Notes: a model not told the origin generated them from the letters alone. Counted from the stretch's first letter, positions 33,860 through 41,914 are shown. The stretch: 64,000 bases of DNA from WHSM01 sp036375165 (GCA_036375165.1 DASUSI010000083.1:10263-74262), one strand, 5' to 3'. Made by a program: numbers and translations.

Positions 33860-33944
33860 CGCTGCCTCCTGCGTTGCACAAGCGAGTGTTGCGGGACCTG
33901 TACCCATTTCACAGGCGTCTATAACCACTCTCCAGTATGGAGAG

Positions 33945-34925
33945 TCACTCGGCAATGGTGAGCACGATCTTTCCAATGTGGTCACTGGACTCGACGATCC
34001 GGTGCGCTTCGGCGGCTTCCGTGACGGGGAGTGTCCGATCCACGACGGGCCGGATTTCACCACGCTCGATCAGTGGCCACACGTCGTCGCGCACCGCCCG
34101 TACGATCGCCGTTTTCTGCTCCGGCGGACGCGACCGCAGCGTGGTACCGGTGACCGTGGCCCGCTTGGCCATCAACGCGGCGAGGTCCAGGTCCGCTTTC
34201 CGGCCACCCTGTAGCCCGATCACCACGATCTGGCCGCCCGGGGCCAGCACGTCAAGGTTCCGGGCCAGGTACGCCGACCCGATGATGTCGAGCACCACGT
34301 CGGCACCGTGTCCGTCGGTCGCCCGCTTCACCTCCGTCACGAAATCCTCGGCGGTGTAGTCGACCAGCACGTCGGCGCCCAGTTGACGCAGTGCGTCGTG
34401 CTTGCCAGCGCGGGCGGTGCCGCACACCGTCGCGCCGAGGGCGTGGCCGAGCTGGATCGCGAACGTGCCGACCCCACTGCCGGCCCCGTGCACCAGCAGC
34501 ACCTCGCCTTCACCCAGGCCCGCGATGTCGACAACATTGGACCAGACCGTGCACGCCACCTCCGGAAGCGCCGCCGCGTTCACCAGCGACACCCCGGACG
34601 GAACGGGCAGCAGGTGCCCGGCCGGTACCGCGACCCGCTGTGCGTAACCACCTCCGGACAGCAGCGCGCACACCTCGTCACCGACCCGCCACCTGGCGAC
34701 CCCGTCGCCGAGCGCGGCGATCCGGCCGGAGCACTCCAGCCCGGGGTACGGGGGAGCGCCCGGAGGTGGCGGGTAGAAGCCCTGCCGTTGCAGCAGGTCG
34801 GCCCGGTTCACGGCGGACGCCACCACGTCGAGTAGCACCTCGCCCGGTCCGGGTACCGGGTCGGGTACCGCTTCCCAGGTCAGGACGTCAGGCTCGCCGT
34901 AGGACGGAATCGTGATCGCGTACAC
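33945..34925 (-). CDS. NAD(P)H quinone oxidoreductase (zeta-crystallin/PIG3 type)
   Basis: 326-residue medium-chain reductase without zinc ligands: SAVNRADLLQRQGFYPPPPG, PGLECSGRI, Rossmann VHGAGSGVGTFAIQLG, ARAGKHDALRQLGAD and IGKIVLTI at the end. It transfers hydride from NADPH to quinones. Its place two genes from soxR fits redox-stress control, though no SoxR box is seen directly upstream. A GC hairpin lies between it and the upstream LVIVD gene. Confidence 0.9.
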   Translation of the reverse strand: MYAITIPSYGEPDVLTWEAVPDPVPGPGEVLLDVVASAVNRADLLQRQGFYPPPPGAPPYPGLECSGRIAALGDGVARWRVGDEVCALLSGGGYAQRVAVPAGHLLPVPSGVSLVNAAALPEVACTVWSNVVDIAGLGEGEVLLVHGAGSGVGTFAIQLGHALGATVCGTARAGKHDALRQLGADVLVDYTAEDFVTEVKRATDGHGADVVLDIIGSAYLARNLDVLAPGGQIVVIGLQGGRKADLDLAALMAKRATVTGTTLRSRPPEQKTAIVRAVRDDVWPLIERGEIRPVVDRTLPVTEAAEAHRIVESSDHIGKIVLTIAE

Positions 34926-34939
34926 GCGTAAACCCTAAC

Positions 34940-34976
34940 GTCGGGGCTTCCGGCACGAGCTGCCGGCAGCCCCGAC
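34940..34976 (-). terminator. Terminator hairpin after the LVIVD-repeat gene
   Basis: Arms 34940-34948 and 34968-34976 (GTCGGGGCT/AGCCCCGAC) extended inward by CCGGCA/TGCCGG around a 5-nt loop; only one base on each side is unpaired. Sits 17 nt beyond the stop of the LVIVD gene. Confidence 0.7.
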
Positions 34977-34993
34977 GGCCAGGATTCGGAAGC

Positions 34994-36382
34994 TCAGGAG
35001 ATCAAGTTCATCTGGGTCTGCGGGTTGAGGCGGTCGAACCGCAGCGCCCCGGCCCGTGCCGGGTCCGACAACAGCAGGATGTCGACGCCGCGACCGCTGT
35101 CGTTGGTGTAGATGAACCCGTTGTACCAGTACGACGACCAGGTGTTCGCGCCGTGCGGGTCAAAGTGCCCGATCTCCCGGGAGTTCCCCGGATCGGTGAA
35201 GTCGATCACCGACGTACCACCGGAGTAGGCCGCGGACACCGCGATGTACCGGCCGGCGAACGGCAGCACGTTGAAGTTGTGCATCGTGCAGTTGGCGGTG
35301 TCGCCCTGCGGGCGGGGGATCTTGAAGTGCCCGAGCCGGGGCTCCTCCGAACTGGCGTCCATGTTGTCCAGTGACTCCAGGTCGTAGAACCAGATCGCGC
35401 CCAGGGTGTCCGGATCCGTGGCGCGGCAACGCGGCGATGTGCCGCCACCCGCCTCGTCCCCGAACAGCACCACCTTGCCGTCGTGAGTGAACGACGCGCT
35501 GTGCCAGAAGTCGAAGTTGCTGTTGTGTACCCGGGCGATGGTCCGGGGGTGCTCCGGGTCGCTGATGTCCCAGATCTGTCCTTCGGACAGGCACGCGGCA
35601 GCCGCCCGCTTGATCTCCATGAACACTGAGATGTCGTGGCAGCCCCGGTAGCCCGGGATGTTCCGGAGGTCCCGCAACTCAACGCCGTGCTCGGAGAGCA
35701 CCCGCGCCGTGGTCGGGTCGGCCAGCGGTACCTCCACGATCGAGATCTTGGAGTGGCCCTGCGAACCGTCCGGGTTCAGCCGCGCGCAACTGTTGCCGTA
35801 CGGCGACGTCCCGAAAGCCGACGCCGGGTACGACGACACGTACAGCAGCACCCGGTCGCCGTCCGGGACCAGGGTGTGGGTGTGCGAGCCGCAGTCGGTC
35901 GCCACGGCACCCGCGTACACCGGATTCGCCGGGTTCCGTACGTCGAAGATCCGGATCCCTTCGAAGCCCGGAGCCCCGCCCGTGGTCGCGGTGCCGTCAC
36001 ACTCGGGTTTGGTTCGGGGCGAATCCACGGACAGGAACAGCCATCCCTGGTACACCGAGACGTCGTGCTGCGCCCCCGGACATGCCACGTCGGCGAGCAC
36101 CCTCGGGTTCTCGGGGTCCGAGATGTCGATGGTGCGGAAGCCGACGTAGTTCCCGGCGAACGCGGTGCGTCCCCAGAACGCGAGATCGGAGTTGCGGTAG
36201 CTGGAGATCGGGTACGTCTTGGACGCCGAAGCCAGCAGGTGCGTGTTCTGGCTCTGGCTCTCCGGGCTGGGGATGAACCAGCCCGGGTGGTCTTCGTCCG
36301 GGTCGTGAGCGACCGCGGACGTCGCGGGCAACAGCATTGCGGCAACCGCAGCGGCCACGGTGAGGAGCCTGCCTCGTCGCAT
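34994..36382 (-). CDS. Secreted LVIVD-repeat (beta-propeller-like) protein
   Basis: 462-residue exported protein with a signal peptide (MRRGRLLTVAAAVAAMLLP to TSAVAHD). The mature part has repeated LVIVD/choice-of-anchor-like blades, each with an I-D-I/V-SDPENPR-type signature (TIDISDPENPRVLADV, IFDVRNPANPVYAG, IWDISDPEHPRTIARV, VIDFTDPGNSREIGHF). Typical actinomycete surface protein of unknown ligand. ATG at 36382 follows GGAGG. Confidence 0.88.
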   Translation of the reverse strand: MRRGRLLTVAAAVAAMLLPATSAVAHDPDEDHPGWFIPSPESQSQNTHLLASASKTYPISSYRNSDLAFWGRTAFAGNYVGFRTIDISDPENPRVLADVACPGAQHDVSVYQGWLFLSVDSPRTKPECDGTATTGGAPGFEGIRIFDVRNPANPVYAGAVATDCGSHTHTLVPDGDRVLLYVSSYPASAFGTSPYGNSCARLNPDGSQGHSKISIVEVPLADPTTARVLSEHGVELRDLRNIPGYRGCHDISVFMEIKRAAAACLSEGQIWDISDPEHPRTIARVHNSNFDFWHSASFTHDGKVVLFGDEAGGGTSPRCRATDPDTLGAIWFYDLESLDNMDASSEEPRLGHFKIPRPQGDTANCTMHNFNVLPFAGRYIAVSAAYSGGTSVIDFTDPGNSREIGHFDPHGANTWSSYWYNGFIYTNDSGRGVDILLLSDPARAGALRFDRLNPQTQMNLIS

Positions 36383-36521
36383 ACGCGCCTCCTTCGATGT
36401 TCCCCCGACCGGCGCTGTCCACCACACTGCCCAAGCCGCGGCGGGTAATGGAAGAGATTTACTTCATCGGGTGTCCCGGTAGGACAGCACCAAGTGGACA
36501 CCACGCCCTAAATGGGTCCGT

Positions 36522-37175
36522 TCAGTCTGGCGACACCCGCAACATCTGGTCGCGTACCCGGTCCTGGTGGTGCCGCATGGTGAGGGCTGCCCGGTCGGCG
36601 TCGCCGGCCACCACCGCCTCGGTCACCGCGTCGTGGTCGTCCACCGACGCCAGGCTGTGCCCGGGTTCGTCGGGCACCTGGCTGCGGAACAGGATCACCT
36701 GCTGTTGCACCAGCCGAGCCTGCTCCGCGATCCGCGGACTACGGGCGGTCCGCAGCAGTGCGGAGTGGAAGGCGAGGTCCAGCCGATACGGGAACGGCCC
36801 GCCCCGCTCGAAGTGCTCCCGGGATTCGGCGCACACGGTACGCAGCCGGTCGACGTCCTCCGCTGTGCGCCGTCGCGCCGCGTACCGGGCCGCCTCGCAC
36901 TCCAGCGCGGCACGTAACTCGAACAGCACCCGGATGTCCTCGGCGGTTGCCGTGGGCACCTGTGCCCCCCGGTTCGGTCGCAGTACCAGCAGGCCTTCGC
37001 TGGCCAGGTGGCGGATCGCCTCACGCAGCGGCCCCCGGCTGATGCCGAGCCGGCTCGCCACCGCCACCTCGTTCACCCTGCCGCCCGGCGGGATCTCCCC
37101 GGTCAGCACCAGTTCACGCAGCGCATCGACGGCCTGGGTGGCCAGGCTGAGCCGCTGCGGTGTGGGAATTCCCAT
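36522..37175 (-). CDS. GntR/FadR-family transcriptional regulator (FCD domain)
   Basis: 217 residues: N-terminal winged helix (ATQAVDALRELVLTGEIPPG, LGISRGPLREAIRHLASEGLL) and an all-helical FCD effector domain (FELRAALECEAARYAA, DLAFHSALLRTARSPRI, HDAVTEAVVAGDADRA) with histidines suited to metal binding. Divergent from the asparaginase gene, with a palindrome between them, so it probably regulates that gene and itself in response to an amino acid or organic acid. Confidence 0.93.
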   Translation of the reverse strand: MGIPTPQRLSLATQAVDALRELVLTGEIPPGGRVNEVAVASRLGISRGPLREAIRHLASEGLLVLRPNRGAQVPTATAEDIRVLFELRAALECEAARYAARRRTAEDVDRLRTVCAESREHFERGGPFPYRLDLAFHSALLRTARSPRIAEQARLVQQQVILFRSQVPDEPGHSLASVDDHDAVTEAVVAGDADRAALTMRHHQDRVRDQMLRVSPD

Positions 37176-37212
37176 GGTCCCCTCGTCCTCCGACCGCCTG
37201 ATCGAGGCGGTA

Positions 37213-37227
37213 TGTTGACTGTCAACA
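37213..37227. promoter_or_regulatory. GntR-type palindromic operator TGTTGAC-T-GTCAACA
   Basis: Perfect 15-bp palindrome located 38 bp upstream of the regulator start and 56 bp upstream of the asparaginase start. It fits the short GT/AC-rich operators of FadR-type regulators. Confidence 0.65.
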
Positions 37228-37282
37228 GTAGGCGATTCGCTTTCCGGTTTTCCCCACCCAGACCCGCGGGCACGGCTGATAT

Positions 37283-38260
37283 ATGGAGGCTGCGACGGTG
37301 CGGCACGAGCTGCTGGCAGAGGTATGGCGCAGCGGATTCCTGGAATCCGTACACCACGGCTCGGTGATCGCCCTGCACGATGACCATGTGGAACTCCGGA
37401 TCGGGGAGCCGGAGGTCCCGATCTTCCCCCGCTCCTGCAACAAGCCGTTGCAGGCGCTCGCCATGCTCCGCCACGGACTCGATCTCGAGGATGAGCTGCT
37501 TGCCCTGGCCTGCGCCAGCCACAGCGGTGAGGGCTTCCACATCGCCGGGGTACGCCGGATCCTCGCCTCAGCCCGGCTGCACGTGGGGATGCTGCAATGC
37601 ACTCCGGGTTTGCCGCTCGGGGACGCCGCCTTGCGGGCCTGTCTGGCCGCCGGGGGCACCGCGACCCCGCTGTACATGAACTGTTCCGGCAAGCACGCCG
37701 CGATGCTGGCCACCTGTGTGGCCAACGGCTGGCCCACCGACAGCTATCGAGAGCCTGACCACCCCCTTCAGGAGGCGATCGAAGACACCGTCGCGGACCT
37801 GGCCGGCGAACCGGTCGCCGCGGTCGGAATCGATGGCTGCGGCGCTCCCGTCCTCGGGATCTCACTGGTCGGGTTGGCGCGGGCGTTCGCCCGGCTCGCC
37901 GCCGCGGCGCCAGGGACCCTGGAGCGGAAGGTCGCCGACGCGATGGTTACCTACCCGGAGTACGTCGGCGGCGCTGGACGCGACGTCACCACGCTGATGC
38001 GTGCGGTCCCCGGGCTGGTTGCCAAGGACGGCGCGGAAGCCGTGTTCGCGGTCGGCCTGCCTGACGGGCACGGGGTGGCTGTGAAGATCGCGGACGGCAA
38101 CTCCCGGGCCCGTCCGGTTGTGATGGCAGCCGCGTTGCGCCGGATCGGGGTCGAGATTCCTTCCGAGCTGATGACCGCGCCGGTACTGGGTCACGGTGAA
38201 CCTGTCGGCTCGATCCGCCCCGCCGCCGTACTCGCCGCTCCGCAGCCCGTGCTCGGCTGA
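37283..38260 (+). CDS. Asparaginase (Rhizobium etli AnsA/ReAV class)
   Basis: 325-residue enzyme of the thermolabile asparaginase II class, unrelated to E. coli type I/II. The expected catalytic residues are visible: Ser and Lys in SCNKPLQ, Ser in SHSGEG, the zinc-binding Cys/Lys in NCSGKHAAM, Cys in IDGCGAP and Lys in GVAVKIADGN. It releases ammonia from asparagine. ATG 37283 is preceded by a TATATGGAGG stretch. Under probable control of the divergent GntR regulator. Confidence 0.92.
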   Translation: MEAATVRHELLAEVWRSGFLESVHHGSVIALHDDHVELRIGEPEVPIFPRSCNKPLQALAMLRHGLDLEDELLALACASHSGEGFHIAGVRRILASARLHVGMLQCTPGLPLGDAALRACLAAGGTATPLYMNCSGKHAAMLATCVANGWPTDSYREPDHPLQEAIEDTVADLAGEPVAAVGIDGCGAPVLGISLVGLARAFARLAAAAPGTLERKVADAMVTYPEYVGGAGRDVTTLMRAVPGLVAKDGAEAVFAVGLPDGHGVAVKIADGNSRARPVVMAAALRRIGVEIPSELMTAPVLGHGEPVGSIRPAAVLAAPQPVLG

Positions 38261-38329
38261 CCCATCCCCGTCCCCCGGTCCTCCCGTCCTGCCCGCCCCA
38301 CCCACCCACCCACCCCACCCTTCCTTTCG

Positions 38330-38351
38330 AACGAGTTATCGATAACTCGTT
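38330..38351. repeat. 22-bp perfect palindrome centred on TATCGATA
   Basis: AACGAGTTATC and its complement meet without a loop, so it is a protein-binding-type palindrome rather than a hairpin terminator. It follows a run of CCCACC repeats (38289-38325) and precedes the AlkB-like gene by ~78 nt. The CG-centred form recalls LacI-family operators; no such regulator gene is nearby. Confidence 0.6.
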
Positions 38352-38415
38352 GCTTCCGGGCCGGGTTTAGCAACCAGAAGTCCACAAAACGCGACTGGTT
38401 CGGCCCGAGTCTCCG

Positions 38416-38421
38416 TACCGT
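38416..38421 (+). promoter_or_regulatory. -10 box TACCGT for the AlkB-like gene
   Basis: TACCGT lies 7 nt before ATG 38429 with no SD between. Confidence 0.4.
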
Positions 38422-38428
38422 CGGGCTC

Positions 38429-39004
38429 ATGGGCCGGATGCGCGGCACCGTGGAGCGGCCGGAGGGACTGCGGTACCTGCCGGAGTTCCTGGACCCGGCA
38501 GAGGAGCGCGACCTTCGCCAGCGTTTGACTGATCTCAAGTACGGCGAGGTGCGGATGCACGGCCAGGTGGCCCGGCGGGTGGTCCGGCACTTCGGGGTCG
38601 ACTATGAGTACGGCTCGGCCGGCGTGACGGTCGGCGAGGCCGTGCCCGAATGGTTGAACCCGGTACGGGAACGCTGCGCCGGCCTGCTCGACCTGCCGGT
38701 CGTGGTGCTGGCGGAGGTACTGGTCACCCGCTACCCGCCGGGAGCGGGCATCGGGTGGCACCGGGATGCGCCCGCGTTCGGCGATGTGGTCGGGGTTTCG
38801 CTGGGGTCCGGGTGTGTGATCCGGTTCCAGCGCGGCACCGGGGAGGACAGGCGGGTGTACGAGCAGCCGCTGGAACCCCGCTCGGCGTATCTGCTGTCCG
38901 GGCGCAGCCGCACCGTATGGCAGCACAGCATCCCAGCGGTGGCCGCCGAACGGTACTCGGTCACGTTCCGTACCCTCCGTTGGAAGGTCCGGGATCGGAG
39001 CTGA
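38429..39004 (+). CDS. AlkB-type Fe(II)/2-oxoglutarate dioxygenase
   Basis: 191-residue double-stranded beta-helix dioxygenase. Iron ligands in GIGWHRDAPAF (HxD) and WQHSIPAV (H), 2OG-binding Arg in ERYSVTFRTLRW. Members remove alkyl groups from DNA or RNA bases or hydroxylate proteins; this short, nucleotide-lid-poor variant could do either. Leaderless TACCGT box upstream. Convergent with the following hypothetical gene. Confidence 0.85.
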   Translation: MGRMRGTVERPEGLRYLPEFLDPAEERDLRQRLTDLKYGEVRMHGQVARRVVRHFGVDYEYGSAGVTVGEAVPEWLNPVRERCAGLLDLPVVVLAEVLVTRYPPGAGIGWHRDAPAFGDVVGVSLGSGCVIRFQRGTGEDRRVYEQPLEPRSAYLLSGRSRTVWQHSIPAVAAERYSVTFRTLRWKVRDRS

Positions 39005-39023
39005 GCGGGCCGGTTCGCGGTGG

Positions 39024-39413
39024 TCACCGCCCGCTCAGCGCTTGCTGGGCCAGCGCCACGATTTCGCCGGTGACGGCTGGGGCGACAATGAACGCGATGT
39101 CCCAGGTCTCGTCGTCGTCTCCGATCAGGATCGCCACCTGGCCCTCGCTGGACGCCCAGTGCACGCCAGCTCCGGCACAGGTGCCGATGGGAAGCGCCCT
39201 GCGGCTGGCCCAGTCCGCGTACCGGACGTCCTGCAGCCGTACCAGGTCGGCGAGTGCCGCCCGGATGTTCAGCTCCCACTCCTCCCCCTGCAACTTGACC
39301 AGCGCAAGGGGCTCGGAATCCGCGCCATCGGCGTGCATCACGTCCAGCGTCACGTCAACCACGCGGTCATCCTTCCCGACATCCACGGGTACGAGCACCC
39401 TCTCTGACCCCAC
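39024..39413 (-). CDS. Conserved hypothetical protein (129 aa)
   Basis: 129 residues with mixed alpha/beta composition: VDVTLDVMHADGADSEPLAL, LQGEEWELNIRAALADL, VAILIGDDDETWDIAFIVAP. No family recognised. Coding is supported by strong G/C third positions and a stop just beyond the convergent AlkB-like gene. GTG 39413 is the longest start; GTG codons ~15 bp further in are possible. Confidence 0.55.
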   Translation of the reverse strand: MGSERVLVPVDVGKDDRVVDVTLDVMHADGADSEPLALVKLQGEEWELNIRAALADLVRLQDVRYADWASRRALPIGTCAGAGVHWASSEGQVAILIGDDDETWDIAFIVAPAVTGEIVALAQQALSGR

Positions 39414-39501
39414 GACCGGCCCCGGCGTCCCGGTGCCTCACGGGACCGGCCATGCCACGGCGGGTGAGGGTGCCACCGCACTCCCCACAAAGGACGACAC
39501 C

Positions 39502-39903
39502 TCACCCAGTTTCAGAAGGGCCTTCGAAGACCTGGCGCATCCTCACCGAGAAACGTGATGCTCCCGCCGGATCGGCGCACTCGGTGATGCCTGAGTGGTC
39601 CTCGAACTCGATCCAGAACCATGACGTTGGAAAGGGATCCGTGTGGAGTGTCGTCGTGCCGATTTTGTTCTTTGCTCGGCAACGTATGTGTCGAATTCCA
39701 GGGTGGGCGATCATGACTCCCATCGAGGAATTTCGTGGCGGCAGCCCGGCCGCTCTCATAGGGAGTGTCCAGGTCCTCGCGTGTGAGGTGGAAAGGTCCT
39801 CGAGGTGCATGGGGTCGCAGAATCCGGTGAGCGTACGGAGCATTGCCAGCGTCATGCTGACTGTGCCTGACACCTGGTTTCCTGTCCAATGCTTCGAGAG
39901 CAT
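39502..39903 (-). CDS. Candidate hypothetical ORF (133 aa), uncertain
   Basis: Longest reading with protein-like composition in this stretch: MLSKHWTGNQVSG at the start, then MTLAMLRTLTGFCDPM, WIEFEDHSGITECAD and a tail SETG. No family recognised and codon use is unlike the host's. ATG at 39903; a shorter start at the Met before TLAMLR is possible. Could be a small accessory gene or chance. Confidence 0.25.
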   Translation of the reverse strand: MLSKHWTGNQVSGTVSMTLAMLRTLTGFCDPMHLEDLSTSHARTWTLPMRAAGLPPRNSSMGVMIAHPGIRHIRCRAKNKIGTTTLHTDPFPTSWFWIEFEDHSGITECADPAGASRFSVRMRQVFEGPSETG

Positions 39904-40023
39904 CCCCTGTCAACCAGCCACGACGGCTTCCCGTCAGCGGTGTCCCACCGCACCGGCATGTAGAAGAACGGGATCGACATTGACGCACGCACCGCGACGG
40001 TCCTCACGTCGTCCACAGATCTA

Positions 40024-40062
40024 TCCACAGGGCCTCGTCATGGGTGACCAAGGCCCTGTGGA
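40024..40062. repeat. 12-bp inverted repeat with 15-nt loop
   Basis: Arms TCCACAGGGCCT and AGGCCCTGTGGA are perfectly complementary around a 15-nt loop. Could be a terminator for a leftward transcript or an element end; no T-tract follows on either side. Confidence 0.5.
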
Positions 40063-40125
40063 GCGGGTCACTGACCGTTGCCCTGGTTGGCCCACCGGTT
40101 TCCAGAGGCGACGCGCTCTCGGTTG

Positions 40126-40350
40126 TCAGAGCACTGCGCCGCGTGGTGCCACCTCCAGCCCGGCGACGCCACGGCCGTACAGCACCATCATCCGGTCACC
40201 ATGGCGGGTTCGGAGGATGCCGGAGTCTTCGGCAAGTTCTGAGACGGCGTGCTCGATAAGATCGTCAATTTCGGCGATCTCGGGGTCTTCGTACTTCACG
40301 TCGATGTGAGCACCGTTGGTGAGCCGGATCCGCAGCACGATGGAGGCCAT
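40126..40350 (-). CDS. Small conserved hypothetical protein (74 aa)
   Basis: 74 residues beginning MASIVLRIRLTNGAHIDVKYED and ending GRGVAGLEVAPRGAVL, compact alpha/beta and acidic in the middle (LIEHAVSELAEDSG). It resembles short uncharacterised actinomycete proteins with the same C-terminal phrase. Located immediately beyond the truncated tRNA-Ser copy, outside the islet. Confidence 0.6.
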   Translation of the reverse strand: MASIVLRIRLTNGAHIDVKYEDPEIAEIDDLIEHAVSELAEDSGILRTRHGDRMMVLYGRGVAGLEVAPRGAVL

Positions 40351-40451
40351 GTCCGAAGCGTAGAGGCCCGGGGTGTCGCCGCCCCCGGTCGCGCCGACGA
40401 CTGGCGGGGACGACCCTGTCACGACCGCCGACGCCAATGTCCAACCCCGAC

Positions 40452-40490
40452 ACATCAGAAACCCCCCGCAGGTTGAGGGCTTTCCGATGT
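40452..40490 (-). terminator. Hairpin downstream of the truncated tRNA-Ser copy
   Basis: Arms ACATCAGAAA/TTTCCGATGT (one mismatch, a G-U pair in minus-strand RNA) with an inner CCC/GGG run. In minus-strand direction it reads GCCC...GGGGGGTTT. It sits 10 nt beyond the duplicated tRNA end, so it is probably the original tRNA-Ser terminator, displaced by the insertion. Confidence 0.5.
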
Positions 40491-40499
40491 CTTGGGACC

Positions 40500-40557
40500 G
40501 AGCGGAGGGTGTGGGATTCGAACCCACGAGGACGGTTCCCCGCCCTAGCGGTTTTCA
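40500..40557 (-). repeat. Truncated tRNA-Ser copy, attachment-site duplicate (58 bp)
   Basis: Identical to 43030-43087, i.e. the 3' half of the tRNA-Ser gene from the anticodon through the discriminator base plus three bases of flank. It lacks the 5' half, so it is not a functional tRNA. Direct repeats of this kind are the att sites left by tyrosine recombinases that integrate into tRNA genes. Confidence 0.88.
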
Positions 40558-40712
40558 GGTCAGCAGAGAGCCGTCCCGGCCGATCCCAGCCGGGTACGGT
40601 CCTTGTCATTCCTGCTGGTCAGAGCGCAACGTGACTCCCTGGTGATCGCGGACAGTCCCGGCCTGGTCGGGCCGGTCTGTGTCCAACCGGTGTCCACTGA
40701 ATCCAGGCGTGT

Positions 40713-41153
40713 TTAGTCGAGGGGCACGGGGTGCAGCCGCGTACGGGTCGCGGCGTAGATGAACGGCCCCGGCTCGCCGAGCTTGCTCTCGATATCCCGC
40801 CATCGGCACATCACGGTCTCGAGCTGCGCGAAGGCGCCGCGGGCGTCGGGTGACGTCAACGCGATCATGCGGGCGCCGGCGTCCCGTACCGCGGCGATCT
40901 CCCGGCGATGCCCCTGGATCTTGCTGTCGCGGGTGATGACCAACCAGTTGTGACGGGTCACCACCGGAATCCACACCGTGTCCTTGGTGTCCACGTCGGT
41001 GATGGGGCAGGCCGGCTGCTCCCGCTTGTGGAAAACGCCGCCGGGATCACCCGGGTATGTCACGTCCGATCGGACCTTGACCAGCACATGCGCAAGCCCC
41101 AGCACGTCGGCGTCGATGTAAAACCGCACTTCGGCCGGCTTGACCCGGCTCAC
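40713..41153 (-). CDS. PIN-like toxin (VapC45-like)
   Basis: 146 residues starting with a PIN-type strand RFYIDADVLGLAHVLVKV, then WIPVVTRHNWLVITRDSKI and AAVRDAGARMIAL. The acidic residues in DAD and TRD could bind metal. The layout matches the DUF5615/VapC45 class of ribonuclease toxins. Start overlaps the antitoxin stop (GTGA), typical of toxin-antitoxin operons. Part of the tRNA-Ser islet, where it could stabilise the element. Confidence 0.75.
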   Translation of the reverse strand: MSRVKPAEVRFYIDADVLGLAHVLVKVRSDVTYPGDPGGVFHKREQPACPITDVDTKDTVWIPVVTRHNWLVITRDSKIQGHRREIAAVRDAGARMIALTSPDARGAFAQLETVMCRWRDIESKLGEPGPFIYAATRTRLHPVPLD

Positions 41154-41824
41154 GCGGCGCGTAGCGAGTTCTCGTACGCCAGCGCCCAGCGCACGTCGGC
41201 CACGTCGAGATTGTAGGTCTCAGCGATGACTTCGACGTCCTCGCCGGCGTCCTCCTCTTCCCAGAGGATCTCGGTGCTGATGCCCTTGATCGACGGTCGG
41301 CCGAACCGCTTGTCCGGGTCAACCCGGACCGGGGACTTCTCCTCGGCGGCGATCGGGCGCCAGGCGGTGGGCTCGTTGCCCTTCCACTCGATCCGTTCCA
41401 TGAACGACTGTGAGGCGGGCGTGAGCATCAGCTGATCATTGGCGACGGCCACAAGGCAGAATTCCGCGTCGAGGCCAGCGGCGGTCTGGGCGTCGTACAC
41501 CAAGGCACGGCCGGACGCGTAGGGCCGGCGGTCCGCGAGCGGGTACGGCACGCCGAACTCGTCGCGGAGGAGGTCTACGAACTTGCGCAACTCGGCCATC
41601 GGCACTCCGCGCTCGCGCCGATAGCCACGCAACAACGTTGCCTCGACGAACTCGGCCCACGTCACGGTGCGGGTGTTCTTGGGCTCGATCCGGATGATCG
41701 GCCGGTAGCGGCGTTCGCCGCGCGTACTACCTTCGAGCCAGTAGTGCAGCGTCGACTGTGGCACGCGGAGCAACTGCGCTGCCGCGGCCTCGGAGAACAT
41801 CTCCCGTTCCAATACGCTCGCCAC
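41150..41824 (-). CDS. DUF433-type antitoxin with HTH (VapB45-like)
   Basis: 224 residues: an N-terminal helix-turn-helix (FSEAAAAQLLRVPQSTLHYWLEG), a middle AEFVEATLLRGYRRERGVPM region, and a C-terminal DUF433 domain (RFGRPSIKGISTEILWE, AETYNLDVADVRWALAYE). This is the layout of VapB45-type antitoxins, which bind both toxin and operator DNA. First gene of the pair. Confidence 0.78.
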   Translation of the reverse strand: MASVLEREMFSEAAAAQLLRVPQSTLHYWLEGSTRGERRYRPIIRIEPKNTRTVTWAEFVEATLLRGYRRERGVPMAELRKFVDLLRDEFGVPYPLADRRPYASGRALVYDAQTAAGLDAEFCLVAVANDQLMLTPASQSFMERIEWKGNEPTAWRPIAAEEKSPVRVDPDKRFGRPSIKGISTEILWEEEDAGEDVEVIAETYNLDVADVRWALAYENSLRAA

Positions 41825-41914
41825 GTCCTCAGTCTCCCACTAAGTGACCAGCGTTCAAGCCTGAGGTAACCAGGGTCCGCAGGGTGGTGAGGTCCGGCGA
41901 ACCACCGACACGGC

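Larger units (their letters stand above)
39414..40125. other. Gene-poor stretch with lower GC
   Basis: About 700 bases without a confident gene. Codon use is irregular and base composition is more AT-rich than its neighbours. It contains one candidate ORF (39502-39903, minus), a 12-bp-stem hairpin (40024-40062) and, before it, two near-matches to the actinobacterial DnaA box (TCGTCCACA, CTATCCACA). It looks like decayed or imported DNA next to the tRNA-Ser integration site. Confidence 0.4.

Noticed and set aside
39452..40309. Long plus-strand open frame (285 codons)
   Set aside because: Rich in Ser/Arg/Pro/Cys with wrong third-position bias and antisense to the 74-aa gene.
40503..40557. Second tRNA-Ser gene
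   Set aside because: Only the 3' half is present; the D-arm and 5' acceptor are missing, so it is an att copy rather than a gene.
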